A stretch of 64,000 bases of DNA from Micrasema longulum (taxonomy: Eukaryota; Arthropoda; Insecta; Trichoptera; Brachycentridae), in assembly GCA_022494885.1 (NCBI GenBank), contig JAGVSM010003694.1:91366-155365 (forward strand), given 5' to 3'. The notes under the pieces are model-generated. The model saw nothing but the letters and a program-made list of their open reading frames with translations. It searched no databases and was not told where the DNA came from. How positions within the stretch are numbered: position 1 is the stretch's first letter; each line of letters begins with the position of its first letter. The position numbers and the translations under genes were made by a program. Of the stretch, positions 43,680-54,045 are shown piece by piece.

Positions 43680-44417
43680 CTCTTGCTCACAGGTAATTCT
43701 CCTTTATTGTACCGAGAGTGGTTAATTTTTTGAAAGAGCGTATAAAGCTGAATTATTTGAAGTTAGAACGATTGCAGAATATTTGTATTCGTATCTTTGA
43801 TCTTCGCAAATTTGACCACATAATTGAGTATCGCACGCAATTACACTGGCTCAGTATCAGGCATAGAAGAAAAATTCACATTTTATCACTTCTTCACAAT
43901 ATTTTAAATAATCTCACTTCGCCTGTTTATCTGAGAGAGCTCATCCAACCTCTTTCACAACACGGACTATCTCTTCGTTCTAGTAACGAGAGAACACTTT
44001 TAATACCCTGTCATCGCTCTAATTTTCTTGCCTCCTCTTTCACAGTAGTAGCCGCTCAATTGTGGAATAATCTACCCATTAATGTTAGAGACGCCCCTTC
44101 TTTATTTACATTTAAGTCTGGATTGAAATGTCACTATCTAAATATATAAATTGTTTCTTTATCCTTCTTCTTTCCTTCTCATTCCCTCTCCTCTCTTCAT
44201 AGTACAGTGTTAATTTTTTAAAATATATTTTTATTTTGTTAATCTTTGTTTTTAATTTTTGTATAAAATTGTAAGATTCAATATGTCTATGTATTTATAA
44301 TTTTCTCAAACTGAACGGTTTGGGTAGGTAGGAAGAACTTGCCTTAAAGCAATATGCCCGCCCTTGTATGTATATATATATTGTATATGTATATAAAGTG
44401 TCAAATAAATAAATAAA
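43680..44417 (+). mobile_element. LINE-c 3' half with C-terminal ORF (43718-44149)
   Basis: The longest intact frame in the window (143 codons). It reads LERLQNICIRIFDLRKFDHI, LHWLSIRHRRKIHILSLLH, SPVYLRELIQ, then VVAAQLWNNLPINVRDAPSL and FKSGLKCHYL. This is the whole region after the RT palm of a non-LTR polyprotein (LQN-x-x-x-R, W-L-[SP]-[IV]-x-x-RR, LWN-x-LP). Its 3' end has the TTGCC...GCAA hairpin block next to GCCCGCC (44338-44363) and an (AATA)n tail at 44402-44416, shared with the minus copy at 16.7 kb. The RT core is missing. Group: CR1/Jockey-like, not firmer. Confidence 0.8.
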
Positions 44418-44499
44418 GCTCTCAAACACAAAACTAATATTTAAGGTAAAACTTCAGGACTAAATATAACTTGAGGGGGTGGATTTAAGTCACAATATT

Positions 44500-44670
44500 T
44501 GGAATGATTTTTCCATTAATTCAGATTATTAAATATTTATCTTTTTGCCATTTTCTATATTGGTGTACTATATTTTTATGGTTATATTATAATATTATTT
44601 ATTTAGCATAGTATTTGCCTAACTCAGCACAAGACTTTAACCCCATAGAGTTGGGACCCGTGTCAATAAA
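44500..44670 (+). mobile_element. LINE-e 3' end relic
   Basis: Contains ctaactcagcacaagacttt and ccccatagagttgggac followed by caataaattt, matching the LINE-e block at 23.4 kb. It follows the LINE-c tail by less than 100 bp. No coding frame. Confidence 0.45.
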
Positions 44671-45119
44671 TTTAACTGTTTTAAACGTAAATTATTTATC
44701 ATGCGTATCCTAAAAGAACTATTCGAACATTTTTAAAAATTATTTAACGTTATTTTTTTATAAACAATGGATCTTAAACGGATAATCAACCTACGAAATT
44801 AATTAAAAATATGTTGTTATCTGTTATCTTATAATTTATGTTAATTCAATCAAATTAGTTTAATTTTACTGAAATTTAAAAAGACAAAAAATCCCTTCGA
44901 AACAAACAACCAGCCAGAAGCCTAAAAAATGATTTTTTTGTTTAAGGTATACTTAGGGGTTCCAGTAATTTAAAAATAAACTCGCCGCTTTTAAATTTTG
45001 TCAGGTACGACAGTAAAAAAAACTTAAAATTCACGTATATTTTAAAGAATACTTAACCTGAAACAAAAATATTATTTGTAAATCAATTTTCCAAACCAAT
45101 TAGATCAAATTACGAACTT
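44671..45119. other. No gene seen
   Basis: A/T-rich DNA. Confidence 0.4.
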
Positions 45120-45450
45120 AAATATCCAATCCACTTAATCGCGATGCTTCATCTTTATTCCCTCCATCAGCCATAACTCTTGCAGGTCAAGTTTCTCCAT
45201 TCATCTATTTGTCACATTACCAGGTACTTTATACACGCCACTTGGAGTCCATTACTATCCAGAATAGGACAATCGCCAATCGTAAAGTGTAATAATGTCT
45301 GCAGAAGTTTGCTGGTCTCTAACTACTAAAAGTTTCCCTTCAATTGATTGTCCATTACCTAGCCTTGGAAATTGATGTTTAGTACCTCTCGGCCAAGAAT
45401 AAAGTTGGATTAACTGTTTTATTTACTCCTTTGTACTCCGATTCCTAAAG
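45120..45450. other. GC-balanced unique island
   Basis: Unique sequence between A/T-rich flanks, no ORF, with CAATTGATTGTCCATTACC (45339-45357), which carries TTGAT and CCATTA homeodomain-like words. Possible conserved non-coding element; inference only. Confidence 0.25.
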
Positions 45451-45744
45451 TATACGAACATATCATTTACATTATTGTCAAATCAATAAAATTACATTAT
45501 ACATACCGATTTTTATGCTAAATATTACCTAAAAATAAATTCAAGTTACTTGTTATATTGTGTACATATGTGTCCGCGTAGGTGAACAATATAGTTAGGC
45601 ACATTGCAGGTGAAGTAACCCAACTGGCAAATGTCCATAGATTCTACTTTATGAGCTTTTTAAACTGTTTTAATATTTTTAATTAACACGAATGTTTTGT
45701 AGGTACACAAAGGCACAGAAATGCAATATAAGCAATAAGTTGAA
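45451..45744. other. No gene seen
   Basis: A/T-rich spacer. Confidence 0.35.
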
Positions 45745-46070
45745 ATAATAAATTGCTAAAAATTATGAAATTGGTAAACTATGCTCTTATGCACTCATGT
45801 ATATCATATGAAATAATTAGATTGAATGGAGCCTTAGATAAAAACCCTGTTTTCATGTATTTGAGAGTTTATTTATTGACCTTTACGGATTCATTACGGA
45901 CATTCATTTTACAAAAAGCATACATATTTTTTTTTTATTACGCTGTTGTTGATATTTTTTTACATCTTTTAAAAAGTTTGTCCGAGTCTTTTGTTACGTT
46001 TTGTCTGGTTGTTTATTATATAATTTTAATCCCTAGTTTATTAGTCTCGACTGCCCTTGTCTTTTAAGAG
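45745..46070 (+). mobile_element. LINE fragment, strongly decayed (LINE-l)
   Basis: The 104-codon frame reads KLVNYALMHSCISYEIIRLN, then PVFMYLR, SLRTFILQKAYI. The order Y-[YF]-A-x-[MIV]-x-S-x-[IL]-x-Y, a G-A stretch, P-V-F and a late A-Y-I resembles the post-RT region of Jockey-type elements (normally YGI-WG ... VFxxQKR). Key residues (YG, WG, QKR) are lost, so this is only a tentative match. Confidence 0.35.
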
Positions 46071-46109
46071 GGGTTTATATGGTATTTTTTTTCTCGTATT
46101 GTGTCCATG

Positions 46110-46500
46110 TATATTTTTTTTTTTCAAGATTTGGTTCTTGACCTACAATTACATCAGTAACTTATTTACGAATAACTTTAAAGGATTCAAGTTCAAAGAG
46201 TTAAGTTGTATTTAACTGCTCAAATTGTTTATAGAGTTCTTTAGTTGCTGTTAGAAAGGGGAGGTCACACACTAACTTGAATATTTTATTTTGCTATATT
46301 TGTAGTCTGTTTATGTAATTTTGATTTTCTGTCCCCCATAGTAGTTGCATTAGATTTTTTTCCCGTTTTTAGAACAAAGTTTTTGATCTTAAAAAAAGAC
46401 TATAATGTCGCGACATTGCTAGTTAAATTATTGATATAAATTTTTCATGTCAATTGTCTATCCATTGCTAGTCCTAAGTATTAAACATGTTCAGGTTCAG
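46110..46500 (-). mobile_element. LINE fragment, decayed (LINE-m)
   Basis: The minus strand has YLGLAMDRQLT (46478-46446 region), then after frame changes CDLPFLTATKELYKQFEQLN (46272-46213). This matches the KYLG motif and later C-terminal stretch of a non-LTR RT. Many stops. It lies tail-to-tail with LINE-l. Confidence 0.45.
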
Positions 46501-47084
46501 TTAGCCATTCATCTTTTATGTTAGAAACCATTAGAAATAGCTCATAAAAATAATAAAATCTTTCATAAAAACGCTCTACGTATCCCTCCAACCTATTATT
46601 TAAAGAAACTGATATCATGGACTTAGAATAATGTATTGCGTACAAGCTTTGAAATTTATACAAACGCGATTTTTTTTTTTAAACTAATCGAATTAGTCAG
46701 AAGCGTAGCCTTAAAATCGACATGCCCTCTGTAAAACTAGACGAGGGCAGAGACTCTTCTTTGCTCCTAGCCTATACAATGTATTTACTAATAATGTGAC
46801 ATTTACAAAAAGCTTAAACAATCACATCTTTAAAAAATATGCTCAAAAGTGGGTCATGAAAGGATGTGTATTTGATACTTTGCAACAAAATGTATTACTT
46901 TTGGCTTTCTGTTTTTTGTTCTAAAATATTTATGGTGATTTTTTTTTTATATATGTGTATGTATAAACATATGTATATTGTGTTTAGATTTGTGTTGTTC
47001 ATGTACGTATCATGTATCTGTATGCATGTTTAATGTTGTTTATAAAATCGTGTTGTCACGTTAAATTGATTAAGGTGTTTTGAA
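46501..47084. other. No gene seen
   Basis: A/T-rich with a TG/TA-rich run at 46950-47040. Confidence 0.4.
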
Positions 47085-47165
47085 GTGTAATTTTTCATTG
47101 TTCCTGGACTGGCACCTGAAGCGTAAGACTGATCACCTTACCTTACCCTTATGTAACAAATTATT
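47085..47165 (+). mobile_element. SINE-B body fragment
   Basis: ttgttcctggactggcacct then gaagcgtaagactgatcacc and atgtaacaaa. Only the body survives; no tRNA head. Confidence 0.7.
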
Positions 47166-47829
47166 AAATTAAGCTGCATTTTTTTTACCAATGTTAATCA
47201 ATTGGAATATTTAAAATAAAATTAAAACAAAAAAACTTCTATCAAAAGGGAAGGAATGAATTATGTCAAAAACTAATTATCCAAGTTATTTCGTTTGATT
47301 ATTTAATCAAAGTATTTTTTTTTCATTTGATAATATTGAATAATATTTTTGACTGAAGTGCGACAAATTTTCATTGTTGTTTATCATTCCTCGTTAGGTT
47401 TATTAATCACTTGCCGCTCACATAAATCAAAAATATTTCAATAAATTTATGTCCAAATAAACGACTCTTAAAAGGTTTATCCTTCCGCTATGGATTTACA
47501 TAAATCATTACAGTGCATTTTGTGGACTTGAAACTCATATATCTTCATAAAGTATGGTACTCAGTAATGGTGCAAGTGTAAAAGAGATGGTTTAGAAAGG
47601 AAGCAAGCCATCAAAAACGCCTACAATAAATTAATATTGTATGTTATACACCTTGCATACTGCAAGTATAATATGCGAGTGAATTAAAGAAACAGTAGTT
47701 TATTATACTAGATTGAATCACATTATACTGTAAACAGTAGAATAGACATAAGTACTCGTGATAATAAAACTGTGAACGTAATAAGATAAAATATATTATT
47801 ATTTTATCAATGTTTTTTTAACGATTCTT
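47166..47829. other. No gene seen
   Basis: A/T-rich spacer. Confidence 0.4.
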
Positions 47830-48170
47830 TTTTCTTAGGTATAATAGTTGCACAAATGTCGAGATCCGTTAATTATATAAGGCTGAAATAAGCACTATCG
47901 ATAAAATTAAGAAAGGAGCGCTTCGTTGGTTTGGACACGTACAGTAAAGCGAATGGATGGAGAAAGAACGACTAAAAATATATCATGACTAAATCCAACA
48001 AATACTTGAATATTGACATATCGAAATTCGGAATAATCAGCGCGTGTGCATAAAAGGATGTATGAATGTAGAGAAAGCGAGGTTTGTATGTAAATACAGA
48101 GTAATGTGGCAATCTGTCCTCTCTGCCTACTCCTATGGAAACTGTGTGATCGTTTTTTTGTTTCTTTATT
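47830..48170 (+). mobile_element. LINE-b 3' end, third copy
   Basis: Decayed, but the order is clear: CTNVEIR, ISTIDKIKKGALRWFGHV, WMEKERLK, IQQILEY, RNNQRVCIKGCMNVEKARFV, VMWQSVLSAYSYG, ending at gtgtgatcgttttt. It has lost the GRPRKTW block by deletion near 47985. Compared with 27.6 and 9.7 kb it carries more indels, so it is the oldest of the three. Confidence 0.7.
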
Positions 48171-48404
48171 GTATTTTCAAATAACTTGCCTCAATAGAGC
48201 CTGTTTCGAGGCGGGAATCACACTTTTTTTGTTAATTCGGTGGGTATTTAACACAATACATTTTCCACTAACTGCTCCGATAGGTGCATAATACATTGGT
48301 TTATTTTTTTTATTTTTTGTTGCCTTGAACTCTTTCGTATAAAATAGTGTAATTCCTGCCTTGTTACACGCTTACCTTGTGAGACAAGTAATTAGATATC
48401 ATTA

Positions 48405-48845
48405 AAATATGAGGGGGTGAAATCCAGTCTTTTGTCTACAAACATTTGGACAAATTCAAATATTGTAATGAAACCAACTGGTCCAAGAAGTTCAAAAAAT
48501 TGGAAAATTGTTTTCAGGCGTTGCCTAGTACGTGAAATAATTCAGTTAAATAAATTTCTTCACAACAATAAAGGTTTCAGCTCTTTAACTTCACTAAAAT
48601 CAACAAAATGGAGAATTGAAGAAATATGGATGTTTAAACATAGTAAAAATGGTCATTGTTACACAGTGTGTAAAGTGGCCACTTAAACCAGCCATTAACA
48701 GGCCCTGTAAATGTCTAGACTTCCATATTCCCTTCTTTAGGGTATTCTCATTTCCTGTTGTAATTTGTAAATCTTAACGACTCCCAAGGGGGTGAAATCC
48801 AGTATTTTGTCTACAAACATTTGGACAAACTCAAATTTTGTATTA
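48405..48845 (+). repeat. Family F, copy F3: 375-bp unit with direct terminal repeats
   Basis: gggggtgaaatccag, then tttgtctacaaacatttgg, begins at about 48413 and recurs at 48788, a period of 375 bp. The interior holds caggcgttgcctag, ttacacagtgtgtaa, gtggccacttaaaccagcc and tgtaaatgtctagacttcc. A head-to-tail layout of one unit plus the start of the next fits a short tandem array. An 89-codon ORF inside is a chance frame through the repeat. Confidence 0.7.
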
Positions 48846-50576
48846 AAATATTCAGTATAATTTCCCACCAACTTTTAAAAAAATGCATTTAACGTAATTA
48901 TTTTGCTTTGTTCTTCTCAATTATTTTTAGGAAAATATTTAACTTGTTTTTTTTTTAATTTACAATTTTTTTAAATGTTAATAATTAAGGTTTACCTGCC
49001 AAAAACCATAAAAAGTTCATGAGTATGTAAACTGATAATGACTTTCAAATGAATACATGAGTATATAAGAACTTCAGACTTAGGTTTCACGAATCCGAGA
49101 TTCGATATCTGTGTACTATTTATTTACACTCGTACATCATTGATTCTTTTTTATTACACTTTGAAACTATTAGTTAAAATTAGAATACGGTTTTCCTGTT
49201 TGAGGTCTCAGCTTCGATTGACTAACTGACTGGGTCAAAGTGTAATATTATTGTATTTATTTATGTTTTTTAGATTATTATCATTGTTGTGCGAAATATT
49301 TTTTTTTTTGACACACCATATAATTAATTAAATTCATCAGGTTAAACTCAACGGGAATCGATGTTAAAAAAATACAATATAAAATTAATAATTAGTTTAG
49401 ATGAAATACAATTACAAGATAAAAAATATTTTTTTAAAAACCTTTTTTGATACATATTTTTATTGATTGAATCGGCGTACACATTAAACTTATTTGTGAG
49501 TTTAAGTATCAATCGTTTTTCGGTTTTATAATATATTATGTATAATGAACTTATTCCCAGAATTTTCACTACCAAACTTGTATGTTTTTTTTTTTGCAAC
49601 ACCCTCCTGTTGATTGGAAGAATTCTTTCAAGAAACTATTATAGTTTTTTTTAAGTAAAACAACAGTTGGTAACAAAAAAATACAATGTTGTTTCCTCAT
49701 TATATTTTGATTTGTCTCATCTTGATGAAATGAATGATTTAATAAAAATAAAGATGATTATTTTATTCTCATTATTTTTCTTTCTACCTTACGTCAGAAT
49801 TTAGTTTCAGTGTGTTAAAAGATAGAACAAAAGTATTCAAGCTATCCTGTGTGTGTGACTTGAAGTTTATCTGCGGTTAAACGTGATTGTTTTTATCTTC
49901 TGTTACGTCGATAAAAATAAAGTATGGTTTCGGTTACACCTTTGTTTACAGAAGTAGCTGTGGTTAACATTAATAATTTTGATTGATATGTTTATCAGTC
50001 GCAGTAAATGTGTGATAATTTCAAATTACCAAGTGTCTTAAATGCGTCATATTCGTTTCATGTCGACTGTACTAAAGAAGAAAAAATAAAGTATATATGT
50101 AAGTACATAAGTAAGTACTTACTTTCGATTTTTCTTATCTGTTGGCCTCTGTATATAATATAACTAAATAAGACCACGGGTATACCAATAAAGTGCCCTA
50201 TGCACTAGTAAATACAAATGTGGAAATTATTATAATGACTTGTTTCTCTGCCTTTGTTTAGAAATTCTACATTTTCTGTATCTTTTTCCAAAATTCTGTG
50301 TCTTTAAATCCTTTAATATTCACTTATTAAATATGTCACACCTGAGCGATTATAGTGACACAAGTCCAATACTATCGTTTTTGAGTTATTTAGTATACAG
50401 AAATGTCTATGCATATATTTTACAGCTGTGCAATTAACGACATAATTCTTAAAAATACTTGTATGGCCTTAGAAGCGATGCCAGACAATTGTTTTTCTAG
50501 CAAATGCCTCTCCGATGCTGTGCAAAAATGACAAATGCACGTCGGACTAATTTTTCCTGACTAAAATCGACAAATC
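48846..50576. other. A/T-rich desert, no gene seen
   Basis: No gene or repeat recognised. GC-richer patches at 49840-50000 and 50450-50575 are non-coding by eye. Confidence 0.4.
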
Positions 50577-50846
50577 GTCTGCCTCGTGGTGTAATAATCA
50601 GTGCGTTTGCTTACCAAGCAATAGTTCTCGGATTTGAATCTTGACATGGTTGACATGGAACACTTATTTAAAAAGGTGCTTTCACATTGTAATATTTCAA
50701 TATTCCTGGACTAGCACGTAAAGCGTAAGTCTGATCATCTTACCTCATGTAACAAAAAATCTAAATACGCTATAGTTAGTGTACCAATGCAGTACCTTAT
50801 GCACCATTTTGTGCGGAAAGGGAATCATGATGATAAAAATCGACGT
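50577..50846 (+). mobile_element. SINE-B, full length, abutting the PLE
   Basis: Head gcctcgtggtgtaataatca with box A-like text, GGATTTGAATC as a mutated box B, body ctggactagcacgtaaagcg and tctgatcatcttacctcatg, tail gtgcggaaagggaatcatga. It stops exactly where PLE sequence starts, so one of the two probably inserted at the edge of the other. Confidence 0.7.
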
Positions 50847-50847
50847 T

Positions 50848-51960
50848 TGAAATCCCCTTATAAAAGCATGTGTATTTAAATGGTATAGATTTGTTGATGA
50901 CATATTTTGTGTTTTCTTGGGAACTGATAGACAGTTGGATTCCTTTCTTACCCATATTAATACACTTCACAAAAACATCACATTTACTTTGGAAAATAAT
51001 AAAGATAATTGCCATAATTTTCTAGATCTTTCTATAAAAATTATCAATAATAAATTAGATTTTAGTATTTACCGTAAACCTACGCATACGGACACTGTAA
51101 TTCCTGCGAATTCCCTACACCCTATTTCACATAAAATGCCCAGTTTTCACTCTTTGTTAAATAGATAAATTAATATTCCCCTTAGTAAAGCCAATTATAA
51201 TCGCGAATTAAATATAATTAAACAAATAGCTAAAAATAATGGATATGATTGTGATTTAATAGAAAAAATAAAAATAAATTCATCGAAAAAAATTCTATTC
51301 ACTGGTCCGATATCTTTTAATATTGGTAAACTCTTTCCCCCCAATATCCAACCCGCGTTCTATACTAACAACAATATAGGGAAAATGCTTGATAACTCCA
51401 AATCGAAAATAGAACTCTTATAAAAAAGCGGTGTATATGAAATTACGTGTGGAGATTGTAACAGCAAATATATAGGCCAAACTGCGAGAAATTAAAAAAT
51501 TAGAATTAACGAACACCGCCGTGGGCTTTCTAGTAATAGTTTTTCTGAATTCGCAAACCATATTATGGATACAAATCATTCGTTTCATTCACATAAAATT
51601 AAACTCTTACATTCGGTTATAAATAAAGGAATCACAATAAACAACTTCGAAAATATTGAAATTCAAAAAAAAATAAATTCAGAAAAAACTTTAATTAATA
51701 ATATTATATTCCAAAATTCGTCACCCCTGCTTTCAATATTTCCGATAATTAGGAAAACCCTATCCCCTCCACCTCACATTACCTTTCCCTTTCCACCCAA
51801 CACTATCAGTACCTAATATTAATCTGTGTATGTATTTTAGTTTAGTTTATATTTACACCTGAGGATGGGTAATACTGATTACCCGAAACTAGTCGTGTAT
51901 TTAATGTAATAAACTCTTGTGTGGTAAATTTACAAAGTGTTTTATTTTAAATAAATTCAA
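50848..51960 (+). mobile_element. Penelope-like element: RT C-terminal part plus GIY-YIG endonuclease
   Basis: A 5'-truncated Penelope-like retroelement in one reading frame from about 50851 to 51816. Order: KWYRFVDDIF (RT palm catalytic FVDD box), TDRQLDSFLTHINTLH, HNFLDLSIK, FSIYRKPTHTDTVI and HPISHK (the thumb-side signature of PLE RTs), a linker, then SGVYEITCGDCNSKYIGQTA, which is the GIY-YIG core (GVY and YIG), and INEHRRGL with the following FANHIMDTNH. In this family RT and GIY-YIG endonuclease act together in target-primed insertion. TAA stops at 51166-51168, 51421-51423 and 51493-51495 inactivate it, but there is no frameshift. The 3' region carries a hammerhead-like fold (51844-51915). 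Confidence 0.88.
51844..51915 (+). ncRNA. Candidate type I hammerhead ribozyme in the PLE 3' region
   Basis: Pairing read by eye: stem I outer AGTTTAT (51844-51850) with ATAAACT (51909-51915), an internal loop, stem I inner TACAC (51854-51858) with GTGTA (51895-51899); core CTGAGGA (51859-51865, fits CUGANGA); one extra T; stem II GGGTAAT (51867-51873) with ATTACCC (51878-51884), loop ACTG; GAAA (51885-51888); a minimal stem III C-TA-G; then T93/C94 so cleavage would fall between 51894 and 51895 after GUC. Minimal hammerheads with tiny stem III are known from Penelope-like elements. The single base between core and stem II is the main deviation from the textbook motif. Confidence 0.65.
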
Positions 51961-52029
51961 AATGTCTTTCCACAAAGTAAATGCTGAAATAATAAATAAT
52001 AAACCACCAAACTTCCCCATTTCAACAGT

Positions 52030-52090
52030 TCTTATTTTCAATCCTAGGTTTACGACCTTTTTCATATCCTCAGTAGATATATAATTCAGA
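52030..52090 (-). repeat. Hammerhead-like PLE terminal-repeat relic
   Basis: Minus strand: CTGAGGATATG (from 52073), A-rich, GGTCGTAAACCTAGG (to 52043). The first core strand CTGAGGA is intact, GAAAC is changed to GTAAAC, and only part of stem II (GG.C) remains. It lies about 130 bp beyond the PLE and in the opposite orientation to it. Confidence 0.4.
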
Positions 52091-52189
52091 TACCCGTACA
52101 TCAGTATGACAATCATCACTCGTGAAAGTGTTATATACAAATACAACGTCACTCACTAATGAGATAGATTTTTTAAAGTTTAATCTCAG

Positions 52190-52445
52190 TTCCTAGAATT
52201 CATTATGCGAGAGATAGCTGTTATCTCGCCGGGCAGATTGCCCTCTCGACATTATGTGGACGCTGGATGCGCGGTGCATTGGACGATAGTGACCCCTCTA
52301 TCTGTTATCAGCCGCGTGCAGTTGTGCAGTCTGTGAACCTGTTATCCGCTGCTCTATAATCTATCGTTTCTACCTACAAGCGGAACCTTTTGACAGATTA
52401 CTGACAATTTCAGAGCCGGAATAGGAGAAAAAATCATTACCTGAT
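52190..52445. promoter_or_regulatory. Candidate regulatory island with clustered GATA-type sites
   Basis: GC-balanced unique sequence. WGATAR matches (either strand) at 52212-52217 (AGATAG), 52221-52226 (TTATCT), 52298-52303 (CTATCT) and 52305-52310 (TTATCA), arranged as two close opposed pairs. CTGTTATC (reverse complement GATAACAG) occurs three times, at 52218, 52302 and 52339. The shared octamer also occurs at 39766. The combination suggests an enhancer bound by a GATA-family factor plus a partner; this is inference. Confidence 0.4.
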
Positions 52446-53204
52446 CGTTGGGATTTTCAAAGGACAGGAATAATAAAAAACACTTAATAATTTAAGTTTT
52501 TCTTAAACGTCTTGGATTATTTTATAAAACTTTTTTTTTTAATGAGATCAACTTTTTTTTAGCCAATCAACAGGCTAATGTAAACTCTAACAGATTGTCA
52601 TTAATGATAAACAATACGTTGATTAAACATAACTTAAACAAAATTTACAGTATTTGAATCATAGAAACTATTTATTTATTCATTCAAAATTACAAAATTA
52701 AATATTTATGAACTTATTAAGGCTTTTTAGGCTATGCCCGTGTCAAGCCACAATAAATAACAATAAACATACATAGTAAAATTAATAAGATCATATCATA
52801 ATGACATAGAATCACAATCTAGAAAAAAAGGTAAATGTAATAAACAATCAAATTCCAAAGAATACAATGCAAAAAAGATAATCAGAAATAATTTTTAAAA
52901 TATAAATTATACAATTAATTATACATTCGTAACCCTGTCATACATTGATTTCCCACACATTCGTCTAGTATCTAAATAGTTAAATATTATTTTTTGTAAT
53001 TGAAAACTATTCAAAAAATGTAAAAGTATTCAAGACTATTATATTAGTTAATTATAAAAGAGTTCAATCCATTTTAAAATATTTGAAAAATCGTACATTT
53101 TTTTTAAACAGATTCAATCCGCATTATATGAATATTATAATTAGGAGACTGTATTTATAGAATTGAATTCAAGCAACCTATGAACAAATTATTTAAGTTT
53201 ATTT
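52446..53204. other. A/T-rich; possible minus-strand LINE end at 52670-52750
   Basis: A CTATTTATTTATTC run at 52670-52683 followed by aggctatgcccgtgtcaagc resembles a LINE-g-type end (loop ggcatagcct in the sister copies), though without a clear stem. The rest is featureless A/T-rich DNA. Confidence 0.3.
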
Positions 53205-54045
53205 CAACAGTGAGGGAAAACATTTAAGATAAGGTAATATAGAAGTCTAGGTATCTAAAGGGCTTATGACCTGTCATTGGCTGGTTTAAGTGGCCACTTT
53301 ACACACTATGTAACATTTACCATTCCGCTCATATTTGAACATTCACATTCCTTCAATTCTTTTATCTGTTGATGTTTGCGAAGTTACAGAGCTGAAACCT
53401 TAATTTATGTTTTAATACACCAAACTTTTATTCAGACGGAATGATGAATGTAACACAGTGTGTAAAGTGGCCACTTAAACCAGCCTATGACAGATCATAA
53501 GCCCTATACATGCCTAGACTTCTATATTACTTTATCTAAAATGTTCTTCATCTCGGTTGTAATATGGTTATATAAACAGCTTACCGGGGAGTTGAATACA
53601 GTCCTTCAGTCTCTATCTACAAAAATTTCGACCAACTCAAAATATTGGTGATAAATCCACCTGGTCTTCGAAGAAGTAAAGATATTGAAATACTTTCAGG
53701 CGTTGCCTAGTATGTAGGCGAAATAATTCAATTAGATGAACCTCACCCGCATAAATAAAGGTCGCAGCTCTTTAACTTCACAAACATCAATAGATAAAAG
53801 AATTGAAGAAAAATAGATGTTCAAATATGAGTGGAATGGTAAATGTTACACAGTGTGTAAAGTGGCCACTTAAATCAGCCAATGACAGGTCGTACGCCCT
53901 GTAGATGCCTAGACCTTTATAAGACCTTCTGAAAAAATTCTTCATCTCTGTTGTAATATGTTAACATTAACAGCTCCCCGAAGAGTTGAATTCAGTCCTG
54001 GTCCACAAAAATTTGGACGAACTCAAAATCTTGTTAAAATAAAAT
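53205..54045. repeat. Family F, copy F4: inverted arm plus one unit with direct repeats
   Basis: 53205-53400 is an arm on the minus strand (gacctgtcattggctgg, tttacacactatgtaa). From about 53430 the sequence turns to the plus orientation (cacagtgtgtaaagtgg). gagttgaa followed by t-cagtcc begins at 53589 and again at 53983, a 394-bp period like the 375-bp period in F3. The array therefore reads minus arm, plus arm, plus unit. No ORF. Confidence 0.7.

Noticed and set aside
45753..46067. Multi-pass membrane protein
   Set aside because: The hydrophobic 104-residue frame fits better as a decayed LINE RT C-terminal region followed by T-rich DNA.
48417..48686. 89-residue ORF
   Set aside because: Runs through a family F repeat unit; other copies do not keep the frame.
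53205..54045. Hammerhead motif inside family F units (animal retrozyme idea)
   Set aside because: The 375-394 bp tandem layout invited the comparison, but I found no CUGANGA/GAAA pair with supporting stems in the unit on either strand.
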